Part shown: positions 44,738-54,479 of the stretch, in pieces
Layout: each line of letters begins with the position of its first letter
How positions within the stretch are numbered: the first letter of the stretch is position 1
Assembly (NCBI GenBank): GCA_944739405.2
Contig: OX123200.2
Location: forward strand, 8,200,761 to 8,264,760
Origin: Euclidia mi
Lineage: Eukaryota; Arthropoda; Insecta; Lepidoptera; Erebidae
DNA length: 64,000 bases
Reading direction: 5' to 3'
Made by a program: the position numbers and the translations under genes
Notes under the pieces: generated by a model
The model's database searches: none
What the model was told of the DNA's origin: nothing
What the model saw: the letters and a program-made list of their open reading frames with translations, nothing else

Positions 44738-45200
44738 AAAATGAAATGAAATATTTATTTTGCGACAAAAAATAGGTACAAAACAAAATATAAAAAAACT
44801 GTAGAAAAAGAGCCTAAATACATACATACATACATAGACTCACGCCTATTTCCCCGAAGGGGTAGGCAGAGGCATGTTAAATGCCCTCTTTTCGCCAGTG
44901 TTTTGATCCCACGTAATAGTTGGCGAGCCCATTGCCGCTTATCGGGATATTTTGTTTGCCAGAGCCTCATCCGTTGATCGGCAGGTGCACCACTTGCAGG
45001 TGAGGTTGGCTTGGGACCCTAAGTTCTTGGTGGGAACCCTATGCACCCTAAATAATAAAATAAAAACTAAACAAAATAAAACACTAAAGCAAATAATTTA
45101 AACAAATGACAGATTGTTACGTCTGCTCACTGGCAACCCAATGCTTCCCGGCTGACCCATTGGAAGCCGTCTGCCGCCATTGGCCAAATAAAATACAAAA
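44738..45200 (-). repeat. AT-rich retroposon 3' UTR interrupted by LINE-X
   Basis: 'aatgaaatgaaatatttattttgc' (quoted in part; 44738-44762) resembles the 3' end at 7866. After the inserted LINE-X copy the AT-rich sequence continues ('aataataaaataaaaact'), then GC-richer DNA ('ttcccggctgacccattgg'). Exact class and limits are uncertain. Confidence 0.4.
44821..45046 (-). repeat. LINE-X insertion, 5'-truncated, 8-bp target duplication
   Basis: Reverse complement of LINE-X at about 15376-15605: the end of the frame (CKWCTCRSTDEALANKISR, stop), 'cggcaatgggctcgcc', 'gcctaccccttcgggg', 'ggcgtgagtc' and a (TATG)n tail (plus-strand CATA repeats at 44821-44834). CCTAAATA flanks it at 44813-44820 and 45047-45054. 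The insertion is therefore precisely delimited and was made by target-primed retrotransposition. Confidence 0.9.
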
Positions 45201-46005
45201 TAAAGATACATACTAAGTACTTACATAGTGCGTACTCTACGTACACTTGGATTAACATTAAAAATATATTAATAGATATAAATATAATTTACTACAGACT
45301 GCAAAGTGATCGCAGCTCACCAAGATTCTAAATGTGAACAACTGCACTGGTCTTCCTTCTTAGGAATGACACTAACATATTATATCTATTTTCTTGTACT
45401 ACTTGATCAACCTTCAAATAAATACCTACCACTAGACTCAGGATAATTAGCTACTTTTGGATTACACATTTTTGTTCCATATGGAGACAAGTTTTAAGTA
45501 GGTACCTAATTTATTTTGTAGTCATAGGTCATAGTTAATACTTAGGTGATCACTATATTTTACCAGGCAGCGTAAAAAAATACCATCTCTTTAACTATTA
45601 CACCATCTTTGCTGTATCTAGCACTAATGCAATATAATCTGGTAATATTCGTACAAAGTGCCCTGTGTTTCGAAGCAACTGTCTCCAGCACTTGCGGTCC
45701 CGTATGTAATGTGGCTTGACGTCCATTCAGTGAAACAACGCGCTAGAAATTCTGGCCGAGGTATTGTTGGCTTTCTTGTCTAAGTGTGTGCTTTCGAGTT
45801 TAGTAATAAAACCCGTATATTAAATACCTGTTTTGCACTGAAATTTACTAATGATCGTCATACATAAACTTATGACATCTTTTAGAAATAACCGATTAGG
45901 CCCGGCGACATCGAGAGCATTTTTCACATTCAAACTATTATCTATATCGTTCTCATTTTGAAATAGTCCAATCAATTATTACAAAATAGTGGTTTGTGGA
46001 TGTGC
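45201..46005. other. no gene or repeat recognised
   Basis: AT-rich unidentified DNA. Confidence 0.4.
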
Positions 46006-46403
46006 ATAGGCAGCGATAGCCTAGTGGAGATACCAACGGACTGCCATGCAGCCCTCTACCCGATACCCTTACCGAGTTCGAATCCACGGCGCGCACCACT
46101 GACTTATCGGAGTTATGTGCGTATTGAATTGTTAATTATCGCTTGTCTCGTGCCTCGGAGATCACGTTAAGCCGTCGGTCCCGGCTATCATGAAGATCTT
46201 TGACAGTTGTTATAGGGCGTCAGTACCTCAAAAATAAACTGACACTAGTCTAAACCATGAATATCGCTATCCCTTCGGGTTGCGGAGGTCAGACTGGCAG
46301 TCGCTCTGTGGAAAAGCTAATATACAGCCGAATCCGGTTAGACTAGAAAGCGGACCCCAGGTTGAGACTGGGATAACGCTGGGAGGATGATGATGATGAG
46401 TGT
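46006..46403 (+). repeat. SINE-B, full-length, 13-bp target duplication
   Basis: Head GGCAGCGATAGCCTAGTGGA with the B box in 'gagttcgaatccacgg', 'ttaattatcgcttgtctcg', the core 'cacgttaagccgtcggtccc', a long body ('gctatcccttcgggttgc', 'gaatccggttagactag') and the (GAT)n end. It is flanked by TTTGTGGATGTGC at 45993-46005 and 46404-46416, a perfect duplication. Confidence 0.92.
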
Positions 46404-46454
46404 TTTGTGGATGTGCGTGCGCGTGGTAATCATTGTCTTGTTCATTATTTTAAA

Positions 46455-46663
46455 CTAGAAGACGCCAGCAGCTCCGCCTGCACATTTTTTTTTAATTTAT
46501 CTGTTTTGACCGATCCCGTGGGTATTTCGAGAAATCCCTTCTTAGTGCACCCCTACGGTCCCCAAGGAACATACATGCCAAATTTCAGCTTCCTGCGCCC
46601 AATAGTTTCGGCTGTAGCGTGTCTGTCAGTCAGTCAGTAACGCAAGGATTTTATATATTAAGA
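46455..46663 (-). mobile_element. Hel-3 Helitron, second copy
   Basis: CTAG at 46455-46458 and, on the minus strand, TCTTAATATATAAAATCCTT starting at 46663. Almost the same length as the copy at 36645, and most of the body is identical between them. The base outside the 5' end is not the usual A on the minus strand, which may be a later change. Confidence 0.7.
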
Positions 46664-47712
46664 AGATGATGATAAGAAAAATTACGATTATAGTTTGACA
46701 GTGGAAAACGCACTGCGCTGCGTCTCGCTATATCTGAGCAGGCCCTTACTGTTTGTTTTTCTTAATACTTGTCTTGTTTACGAAATCAACTCTTGTACAA
46801 ATCATGATTTTAACTGCAATGTATGGATGATGAATAGGTACGAAAACATTCATCAGCTTTGCTCCTTTGTTAAGTTTGTATGAGTTTGAGGCTCTGAAAC
46901 CTAGATTATGTTTCCTAGTCTAACCAGTTTTGACGGAGTAACTGATGTCTAACCTTCACAATCCAAAGGGACAGGCATTTTCAATAATTTTGACTTGAGG
47001 GCTCATTTTCCGTAACGAATATTGAAGACGTTCATAACAGCTGTTACAAAAGTGGCAATAAAACTCACTATTATTATGTATCTTTCCACCTGAATCTTTC
47101 TACATAAAAAGACATTCGCATATATTTCTTCTAAGCGCGTTGACAAAATATCATAACCAAAAAAATATTGTTCATAAATCTTCGAATTGTACCATAGCTA
47201 ACAGGCAAGATAAAAAAGTTATGACATTGTGGCACCGAATTTTATGAGTAATCTGTACGTTGATGAGACCAGTTGACGACCAAGGATTACACCGAAAAGC
47301 ACACTTTAGGCGGGCACTTCCTGACAGCTATTTAGTTCTGCGCACTAACTAGATGGCACAATTTATGTGGTGACGAAATTACTCGACAACGTCGGTAATC
47401 ATGGTTTATGTCTTATTGTGGATTCATTTATATCAGTAACGATGGATTGATTTTCTATTACATGTTAATATTTGGCACAAGCCCGTATTTCTTTAAATGA
47501 TTGAAATCTATAGCCACATAAAATCTTGTAATCCTAATAAGGCGTACTCATTAAATCTTGCCACTGCTGATGTAGTAATTTGTACAAAATTACATATAAC
47601 ACTTTTCTTAAATTGAGCCCGTTATATTATATATATGTCTGTTAGTATAAGTAGTGTAATATGTTGTTAAGAGTTTAAAGTTATCACTATATACTAACAA
47701 TTTTATCATATT
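46664..47712. other. no gene recognised
   Basis: AT-rich. A 62-codon plus frame (46695-46883) has no family signature. Confidence 0.35.
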
Positions 47713-47714
47713 GC

Positions 47715-47830
47715 ATACATAGATTTCCCGTCGGAGTAGGCAGAGACAACAGAACGCCACTTACTTTTACCTTTACAAACCTCACGTACCTACTTCCTCT
47801 AAATTCGTTATTGTATTACAGTGGTATTAC
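47715..47830 (-). repeat. retroposon tail related to LINE-X/SINE-Q tail
   Basis: 'catagatttcccgtcggagt' and 'aggcagagacaacagaacgcc' resemble the reverse complement of the LINE-X/SINE-Q tail start ('agactcacgcc...ccccgaaggggtaggcagag') but continue into a different body ('acaacagaacgccacttac'). Probably a third family sharing the tail motif. Confidence 0.45.
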
Positions 47831-48223
47831 ATTGAATAAAACTACGTTTTAGATTAATCGAAACTAGCCTATTTGCCACTTTACCTTACCTACCTACTTT
47901 ACGAAAAGAGATTACCTGTTCATGACAGTAATCAAAGTATTCCGCAAGGCTCTTACACACAGAAAATACTTGTCATACAACAGAAGACCGACCAAGGCTG
48001 TAAAGAGCAAGCGTAATGCTAATATCAATAATACTGCTAATAAAACTAGAGAATTCGAAATAGATTTGGGTACTGGGAATTAGGGTTGGCCGCGTACGCT
48101 GGACCGTGAATGGACACGATTTAGCGAACTGTATAATAATATGCTGACCCTTCTCTTAAACGATTTAAAAAAAGTTTGGATCAAAATGACTACTATGTAA
48201 ATGTTACCCCTAAATAGATATTA

Positions 48224-48380
48224 ACGGATGGCGTAGCAGTCTAAGTGGCCAGCTCTCCGTTTAACACTGCGCCGAGTGCAGTGGGTTAGATCCCACACAG
48301 GGCAGCTCTTTGTGTGAACTACGAATTATCGTTTTGAGTGTGGATGTTCTTTATATATTTGGGTTCCTTGAATTTTTTTG
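48224..48380 (+). repeat. SINE-C-like tRNA-derived SINE
   Basis: Head TGGCGTAGCAGTCTAAGTGG (A box) and GTGGGTTAGATCCCAC (B box), followed by 'gggcagctctttgtgtg', 'cgttttgagtgtggatg' and an AT-rich end. Good pol III box spacing; tail poorly defined. Confidence 0.6.
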
Positions 48381-48389
48381 TGAAAATTT

Positions 48390-49205
48390 AATAAAAATCA
48401 TAATCGTAAATAACTGCATCGGCAGCAATATTTGTTCGTGACTCAGCATACAGACTGCAAGAATGTCGATAGAAATCGGGATCATAGCCTGAGATCTAAA
48501 GGAATTCTCTTTAATATAACAAGGTATAAAATGCTGATTTGCAGTAGGCGTACCCTCTTGAGCATTATCTTTGAAGGGTTTAAGAAAACGTATACCCTTC
48601 GCCTATGGTGAATTGGCATTATAACATGCTTCAGTAAACTCCATGTGACCGTAAATACTCTCAAGATCACTTTTTGACCGTGTCCACCATCCACAACAGA
48701 TGTGACGTGCCCTCCGATACAAATGTATGTGCAGAACTAGTTAATTAACATCATTTTACAAACGACATAGGCAACTTTATTACTTCTGATTTTTGTATTG
48801 AAAAAACCACTCTTCATGAAAAATACTGTTACGCACACCAGTAAAAAACTTCAAATAGAAAATTACTACGCAGTCCATATTTTATTTAAATATCACTCGG
48901 AAAATAGCACAAGCCCATATTTCATTCACGTAACTAAAAACATACAATTTTGCACCAATTATTAACATTGGAAAGTCGCTTGGGTGTTGGGTTCGGACAC
49001 ATGCAATCTGATACGAATCGTTCCAAGCGCTATGGACTTTTAATTTGAAGTCCATTATGTTTAGAGAAATAACTCGAAAAAGGCAAATTATTTTTTTATT
49101 TGGTAGTATGTAGTTTAGGGTGATTGATTAATAGGTAGTTGTAACGAAATATGTCGTGTATTTTATACAAATATTGCTGAACTTTAGTATGAAACTGGCT
49201 TTACA
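48390..49205. other. no gene or repeat recognised
   Basis: AT-rich unidentified DNA. Confidence 0.4.
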
Positions 49206-49212
49206 ATTATAA

Positions 49213-49425
49213 ACTATATACCACATCGAGGCAGTGATGATCGTAGCCTAGTGGAGATACCAACGGACTGCCATGCAGAGAGTATCGGGTTCGAAACCAC
49301 GGCGCGCACCACCGACTTTGCGAAGTTATGTGCGTATTAAATTGTTAATTATCGCTTGTCCCGTGGCTCGGAGAGCACGTTAAACGGATAGCGCTAAGAA
49401 AATGATTATGATGATGAAATTTTAT
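49213..49425 (+). repeat. SINE-B, internally deleted
   Basis: Head ('gtagcctagtggagatacc', 'gggttcgaaaccacgg') and 'ttaattatcgcttgtcccg', then 'gagagcacgttaaacgg', followed directly by 'aaaatgattatgatgatg'. The long 3' body of SINE-B is missing, so either it is deleted or the element is a shorter form. Confidence 0.8.
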
Positions 49426-49641
49426 AAAAAAGTTCTTCAGTACCTGTCGACTTTTGACCTGGAGACCCGTTGCATAAAAATAGTAAATGTCCAGTTAAAA
49501 CCGTCGGTACCCACTTTTTATACCCGAACTTTATCACGTTTACGAATCTCTAATAATACAATCTTTCACACCATCTTCACAGATAATTTCACACAAAGCA
49601 GAGACGAGATAGTATCGTCGGCTACCTAGCCAGACACTGAG

Positions 49642-49787
49642 GTCGGAAGCGAAGAGGGACGGAGCTTCCGACACCTTTGATCCGCATACTGATAAGAGAG
49701 GACAGGTAGATACCTGTCCTCTCTTATCAGTGTCGGAAGCATTCATGTAAAGTGCTCTTTATCAGACGATAAAGAGCACTTTACATG
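49642..49787. repeat. cluster of three perfect hairpins
   Basis: (1) GTCGGAAGC (49642-49650) with GCTTCCGAC (49664-49672). (2) ACTGATAAGAGAGGACAGGT plus A (49688-49708) with its exact reverse complement at 49711-49731, loop of 2 bases. A second GTCGGAAGC directly follows (49732-49740), so the GCTTCCGAC block can pair either way. (3) CATGTAAAGTGCTCTTTATC (49744-49763) with its exact reverse complement at 49768-49787, loop AGAC. No mobile-element borders are visible. Confidence 0.9.
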
Positions 49788-49889
49788 AGTGCTACTTAAG
49801 AAGTAACTAGTATTTAAACATAGATTTGTAATTCCTCGTTTAGTATTTATTCATATATAACTAGATATGTATGTATGTATGTATGTACA

Positions 49890-50061
49890 TCTAATATATA
49901 AAATTCTCGTGTCACAGTTTTCGTTCCCATAATCCTCCGAAACGGCTTGACCGATTTTGATGAAATTTTTTGTGCTTATCCGGTATCTATGAGAATAGGC
50001 CAACATCTATTTTTCAAAAAAAAAATAAAAATTGCAAAACAACGTTTGCCGGGTCAGCTGG
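49890..50061 (+). mobile_element. Hel-1 Helitron
   Basis: A|TCTAATATATAAAATTCTCG start right after a (TATG)n microsatellite (49865-49888). It ends GGGTCAGCTGG where CTAG is expected, a G in the third position of the terminal tetranucleotide. Very close in sequence to the copy at 8536, so likely a recent insertion despite the changed end. Confidence 0.85.
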
Positions 50062-50149
50062 TATCTATATAAAATATACGGTATTTATTTACACTTATAG
50101 TTGATTCATATATCTAAAATCGCACCTATTATTATATTATCTCTGCACC

Positions 50150-50229
50150 ACCCTGGGTTGACTAGTAGAGAATGCCTATGGCATTAAGTCCGCCTATGTG
50201 CCACGTTTTTGTAGTGCAAGAAGTTAAAC
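50150..50229 (+). repeat. LINE-like 3' UTR fragment (family K)
   Basis: 'gactagtagagaatgcctat' and 'ggcattaagtccgcctatg', then 'gccacgtttttgtagtgcaa'. Best-preserved of the three family K copies (others at 12680 and 53530). Confidence 0.6.
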
Positions 50230-50259
50230 AAATCGTCAGGTATAAATACCTGACGATTT
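50230..50259. repeat. perfect hairpin, 14-bp arms, 2-base loop
   Basis: AAATCGTCAGGTAT (50230-50243) and ATACCTGACGATTT (50246-50259) around AA. Lies right after the family K fragment. Confidence 0.88.
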
Positions 50260-50368
50260 ATTTTATTATAATTATAATTTATAAAGTAAAACAGCCTTTT
50301 GCAGTCAAGTGCTGGATATAGCCTCTCCTAAATGACCTCACAAAAGCATTGTCATTCAAACCTGACGA

Positions 50369-50640
50369 TGACGACCGGTTGGCGCAGCGGGAGTGTAAGC
50401 GACTGCTACGCCGAAGGTCGCGGGTTCGATTCTCGCTCAAGTCAAACATTTGTGTGCATGAACATGGATGTTTGTCTTGGTCTGGGTGTTTCTATGTATA
50501 CTATGTATGTATTTACAAAAAAAAGTATATATGTATGTTCAGCCATTATCTAGTACCCATAACACAAGCTCCGCTTAGCTTGGGACTAGATGGTGATGTG
50601 TGTATGTGGTAGAATATTATTATTATATTATTATTATTAC
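50369..50640 (+). repeat. SINE-T, second full copy
   Basis: Same head and body as 27079-27329, with few substitutions. The tail continues into (TTA)n repeats at 50613-50640. No exact target duplication was found. Confidence 0.88.
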
Positions 50641-50644
50641 CTCT

Positions 50645-50712
50645 AGTAACCAAATCCATGGACGGATCAAATCTTGGGACCAGCCTTATAACTACGCCAT
50701 CTATGCAGTTCT
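50645..50712 (-). repeat. SINE-C fragment (tRNA head)
   Basis: On the minus strand: TGGCGTAGTTATAAGG (A box region) and GATTTGATCC (B box). The rest of the element is not recognised. SINE-T's tail lies directly before it, so the two are adjacent in opposite orientation. Confidence 0.5.
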
Positions 50713-51039
50713 ACGCTTTAAAATGTTTTACACTATTATTACTTGTCTAAAATGACTGACCGTCCTTAATATAATTTTCCTCATGTAAGGATCATTTTCC
50801 TTTACATTTTATACAAAATGAATTTCCATTTTTCTATTCTAAAACCGTGTATAATCATTCAACGCCACATAATAGACCGACTGAGCTCTTCAGACGTCTA
50901 AATGAACTTAGTAATATGACACGGTTGAGATCGATTAATGTTTTGGCAACGAGAACTGGCAACCAAGCTCTTAAGATTGAGTCATCAGATGATGCTGGTT
51001 ATAATGAATCATTTTATCTTTGAGATGTTTGTTTGAATC

Positions 51040-51096
51040 AAACAAACAAACAAACAAACTCTTCAGGTTTATACATTAGTATTAGATTTGACATAT
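51040..51096 (-). mobile_element. Hel-2-like 5' end fragment
   Basis: Minus strand: TCTAATACTAATGTATAAAC then CTGAAGAGTTTGTTTG and (TTTG)n. This matches the start of the Helitron family whose 3' ends are at 52633 and 57225. The rest is missing. Confidence 0.5.
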
Positions 51097-51129
51097 TTTG
51101 TATGGAGCTTATATGTCAAATATGCATTT

Positions 51130-51195
51130 CTAGTCTCAAAATCTATGAATAGATCGGATATTGAACCCGGCAGTTAAAAAGTTAAGCTGCCGTAC
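51130..51195 (-). repeat. possible SINE-C head fragment
   Basis: Minus-strand B box GGGTTCAATATCC with an A-box-like region near 51190 ('cggcagcttaac'). Fragment only. Confidence 0.35.
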
Positions 51196-51298
51196 TTTTT
51201 TAATTGTCTTCCGGAATATACTCCGTGCCGACATATCAGTTACTCGAAACGAAGGTACGTGGTATAAACCCCAAAAGACGATTCAAAATTACTACGAA

Positions 51299-51450
51299 AT
51301 TAAACTACAGTTTACGGATTTCATCGCGTTATATTCATAATTATTTCTGTTTATATGTAATAACTAGGTAAGTGAAACCAGTATAACGCGATAAAATCCG
51401 TAAACTGTAGTTTATTTGCAATGTGTAACATTCGCGTAAACCCAAGAAGA
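51299..51450. mobile_element. MITE-like element, copy 2
   Basis: ACAGTTTACGGATTTCATCG (about 51307-51326) is mirrored by 'cgcgataaaatccgtaaac' (51387-51405). The centre is shorter than in copy 1 at 43324. 'aacattcgcgtaaacccaag' beyond the right arm is shared with copy 1. Confidence 0.7.
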
Positions 51451-51648
51451 TATTAAGATTACCTACCACGAAAGTTTAAATTCCTAAATTGTACGTCCTT
51501 AAAGTAAATCTTGTTTCTCAGGACTTTACAAATTATTCCCAGACTGTTAACAACAGTTTGTTATTACAATTACAGACTAGTATTTCAAGTGTAAAATGGT
51601 CCTTACGTTTTTACAAATCACTTGAATTTTCATTTAATTCTGTCAATA

Positions 51649-51850
51649 CTATTGGCGATGCAAAGATTATCCGCGCGCCTCTAGCGGCAAATTTGGAAGT
51701 TGTCCGGGTACGACACTTTTGACAGCTTTCAATACAATTTTGCTTCGAGGTTATAGTGGTAATTGTATTGAGCTGTCAAAAGTGTCGTATCCGGACTACT
51801 TCCAAATTCGGCACTAGAGTCGCTAGTTAGGGTATTAACGTCGCCAATAG
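51649..51850. mobile_element. MITE with CTATTGGCGAYG ends (202 bp)
   Basis: The left half 51649-51745 and right half about 51757-51850 are imperfect reverse complements. Ends are CTATTGGCGATG / CGTCGCCAATAG. The inner blocks TACGACACTTTTGACAGCT and AATACAATT are perfectly mirrored. The centre is about 20 bases. A 77-codon frame at 51489-51722 runs into it by chance. Confidence 0.8.
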
Positions 51851-52539
51851 GACACAGTTACCTTCTTAGTTTTATATACAAACGCATTTCATAAATGTGT
51901 TTCTTTAGTAAAAATCTTTGTTATTGTTTTTGCGTTTAACATAATAATATATAATACTTAAGTTGTGAAGTTGTACTCGTGTAACTTATATTTTCGCCCT
52001 CTTCTTTACTTCAAAATATTTTTTTAGAACGTTCACAGTCATACGTTTAGTATTAAAGAGTTCTTTTAAGAAAAACATGTTTTTGTCAACGTTGTATTAT
52101 ATTGGGGATTTACGCAAAATCCTAGAGTATTACCAATGGTAGGATTTTGTGAAATTGGTTCAATTTATGGTAGACTTTCTGTTGAAAAACGTGAAAACTT
52201 ATAAGATACACAACACACTTACCTTAGCTGAGAAATTGGTTGCTTTTAACACAAAAGCTTTTCCTAAGATATTTTAAAATAGCTCACAGCACTTTTACGC
52301 TACAAACAAAGCACACCTAGATAGCTAGCAACGGCTAGTTTATATCTTAATTCTGATGGTAACTGTTAGGGATGTCAAGCTGACAAAAAATCTCAGTTGC
52401 CTATGGTTAATTATTAAATTTTGAGGAAGCGCGCTACAGATTCGACTATAGTACATAAGCGAACATCAGAATATGATTAGCTAACTAACGTCATGGAACG
52501 ATTGGTTCGATTTGGATAATTATTTTTGTGTTGGCTAGC
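51851..52539. other. no gene; weak inverted pair
   Basis: AT-rich. CAAAATCCTA (52115-52124) and TAGGATTTTG (52140-52149) form a small hairpin. Nothing else recognised. Confidence 0.4.
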
Positions 52540-52544
52540 CCATT

Positions 52545-52633
52545 AATCGTAAAAAGCTATAGGCACATCACGCTATGAGCCACGAGCGGAGCAGTAGTCC
52601 TAAGTAGCGCGGGTGTAACCGCGAGTTCAGTTA
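52545..52633 (+). mobile_element. Helitron 3' end (Hel-2 relative), disrupted
   Basis: 'atcacgctatgagcc', 'gcggagcagtag' and 'gcgggtgtaaccgcgagttc', then AGTTA where the related copy at 57216-57226 reads CAGCTAGT. Sequence order matches 57140-57226. The 3' end is where SINE-Q inserted. Confidence 0.65.
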
Positions 52634-52863
52634 TATTTTTTTATAGACTCACGCCTGTATCCCCGAAGGGGTAGGCAGAGGTGTAATATTACACCCACAT
52701 TTCGCCATGAATTTTTAGGTCCCACGTAAGCTTATTGCCGTATCGGGCACATTACCAGACTCCGTGCTGCTACTGAGAATTTCCTAACGGAAAAATGGGA
52801 ATCGAACCCGAGACCTCCCAATACCACGCGCACATTTTTGCCACGAGATCAACGAGGCAGTCA
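52634..52863 (-). repeat. SINE-Q inserted at a Helitron 3' end, 11-bp target duplication
   Basis: Full structure on the minus strand, with deletions of about 15 and 20 bases relative to 31267-31522. GAGTTCAGTTA flanks it at 52623-52633 and 52864-52874. The duplicated bases are the 3' end of the Helitron fragment, so the insertion site is the Helitron terminus. Confidence 0.9.
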
Positions 52864-52874
52864 GAGTTCAGTTA

Positions 52875-53320
52875 GTCCAAAATAAATCTACCTCGTCTTA
52901 AACTATGTAATTTATTTCACAATCGTTTACCTGCCGCCTTTCTCGCCTTTACCTGCCACACCTGGCAGCTGCACACATAATTTAGAAGTAAAAAGGCTGC
53001 TAAAACACTTTAATACTAATATTCTACTATGCTTTACCTTCCGAATCAACTGTAGTAGTGACGTCGCTCTTTGAACTTTGATATAATCGATTAATTCTGC
53101 GAAACATTTATGAGTGTTTGGTCAATTGATCTCGGCTTTGTTTCTATGAGAGAGATGTTCATACGCTTGTTTATATGTGATTCAGGGGTTATTTTTACCC
53201 CCTTTTAGGTGTATTGGTGAGCTTATATTCAGTGTTGATGTAATTATTGATCATATGGATTCGGCTTTGTCCGATTGCGTTTGTTTACTGTTGTGCTGGA
53301 GATTTCACGTTGAGATATAT
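52875..53320. other. no gene or repeat recognised
   Basis: Unidentified DNA without long frames, apart from a 67-codon plus frame (53177-53380) of no known family. Confidence 0.35.
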
Positions 53321-53324
53321 TTAA

Positions 53325-53356
53325 CAATGTTAGTAAGCGAAGTCTTACTAACATTG
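53325..53356. repeat. perfect hairpin, 13-bp arms, 6-base loop
   Basis: CAATGTTAGTAAG (53325-53337) and CTTACTAACATTG (53344-53356) around CGAAGT. Confidence 0.88.
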
Positions 53357-53529
53357 CTACTAACTAGTCTACAATTTTAGACGTCAATATAAAGATTCGT
53401 TTTATATAGTCTCGATAGATCGAGTTGATTAGATCCTCAGGCGCAAACTTCTACTTGAACCTCGAATTAATTATTTGTGGTTCCAAAAATCTGCGTAGTT
53501 GGTACACAGCACAAATACTAGTTTTTTTT

Positions 53530-53600
53530 CTGCACTACTAACAGATAGACCGCGAGATAATGCCTATGACATTAAGTTTGTCTAGTGGTATAGAGTTTGT
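53530..53600 (+). repeat. LINE-like 3' UTR fragment (family K), decayed
   Basis: 'agatagaccgcgagataatg' and 'cctatgacattaagtttgtc' match the family K order seen at 50150. Confidence 0.45.
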
Positions 53601-53869
53601 TAGGTCCTTACTCATAGTTGAGTAGTATTATGCTAGTAACCACTGTGGCGCTTGACGCACAAGTCACAAGGCACAGGTGATTCATTACTAATATCTTCTC
53701 ATTAAATTGGAATTCAATGTGACATACCTACTTGTTTTAGTGGTCATTAGGTAGGATTTAGGCTTGTATCGCGGGTAATTTAAAAACATTTAATCAACGG
53801 ACAGAAGTAATAGCCGTACGTACGGCCATAAACCAACATTCGAAACAACCATTAATGGATCACATAGTG

Positions 53870-53930
53870 TTGTCTCGTGAGGTGATCGAACCCACAAGCC
53901 TAGGCGCAGTTCCAAGCGGCAAAGGGATAG
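53870..53930 (-). repeat. SINE-C head fragment
   Basis: Minus-strand TGGGTTCGATCACC (B box) and 'ttggaactgcgcctagg' (A box region). Fragment only. Confidence 0.4.
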
Positions 53931-54049
53931 AAATTATCATTAAAATTCTCACCAAATTAATTTAGTGCACTTTGAACATAATCATCTTTTTTATAAGAAC
54001 ATATACGAGAAATACGACAAGTCACGTTATTATTTAAAAAAAACGAAAC

Positions 54050-54263
54050 TATGATTAAGCACCATATACTGTCCCACTGCTGGGCACAGGCATCTTCCCA
54101 CTATAGACATGCAGGTTTCCTCACGATGTTTTGCTTCACCGATAAGCAAGCGATAATTAACATTAAATACGCATTTAACTTCGAAAAGGTATTAGTGCAT
54201 GCCATGGATACGCATATGGTATCCGTCGTCAGTCGTCGGTATCTCCACTCGGTTAGCGCTGCT
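54050..54263 (-). repeat. SINE-A, shortened and decayed
   Basis: 'gtcccactgctgggcac', 'catgcaggtttcctcacg', 'gcaagcgataattaac' and 'ctccactcggttagcgctgc' are in SINE-A order. About 70 bases of the body between 'cactat' and 'agacatgcag' are missing. Confidence 0.75.
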
Positions 54264-54425
54264 TCTAAATCGAAACTAACGAAATATAAAATAAATTAAG
54301 CGTTTAGAAATCTTATAAATTATGACGACAAATTAAATATATAATAAAAAAAATAAAATAAATAAATAAAAATTATATTTTAGTTTTCCCACGCTAACAG
54401 CTTTCTAGAAAAAAAATAATAACAA

Positions 54426-54479
54426 GGGTTGTTAAAATGTCATCGTGAAATGGTTTCCATAATAGCATTTTAACAACCC
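54426..54479. repeat. perfect inverted repeat, 14-bp arms
   Basis: GGGTTGTTAAAATG (54426-54439) and CATTTTAACAACCC (54466-54479), loop of 26 bases. Confidence 0.85.

Noticed and set aside
44821..45046. Reading the two near-identical LINE-X frames as evidence of purifying selection
   Set aside because: The two copies differ at too few sites in the overlap to separate selection from recent common origin.
49642..49787. Rho-independent terminators or a CRISPR-like array
   Set aside because: The DNA is eukaryotic. The hairpins have different sequences, there is no spacer periodicity, and no cas-like genes are present.
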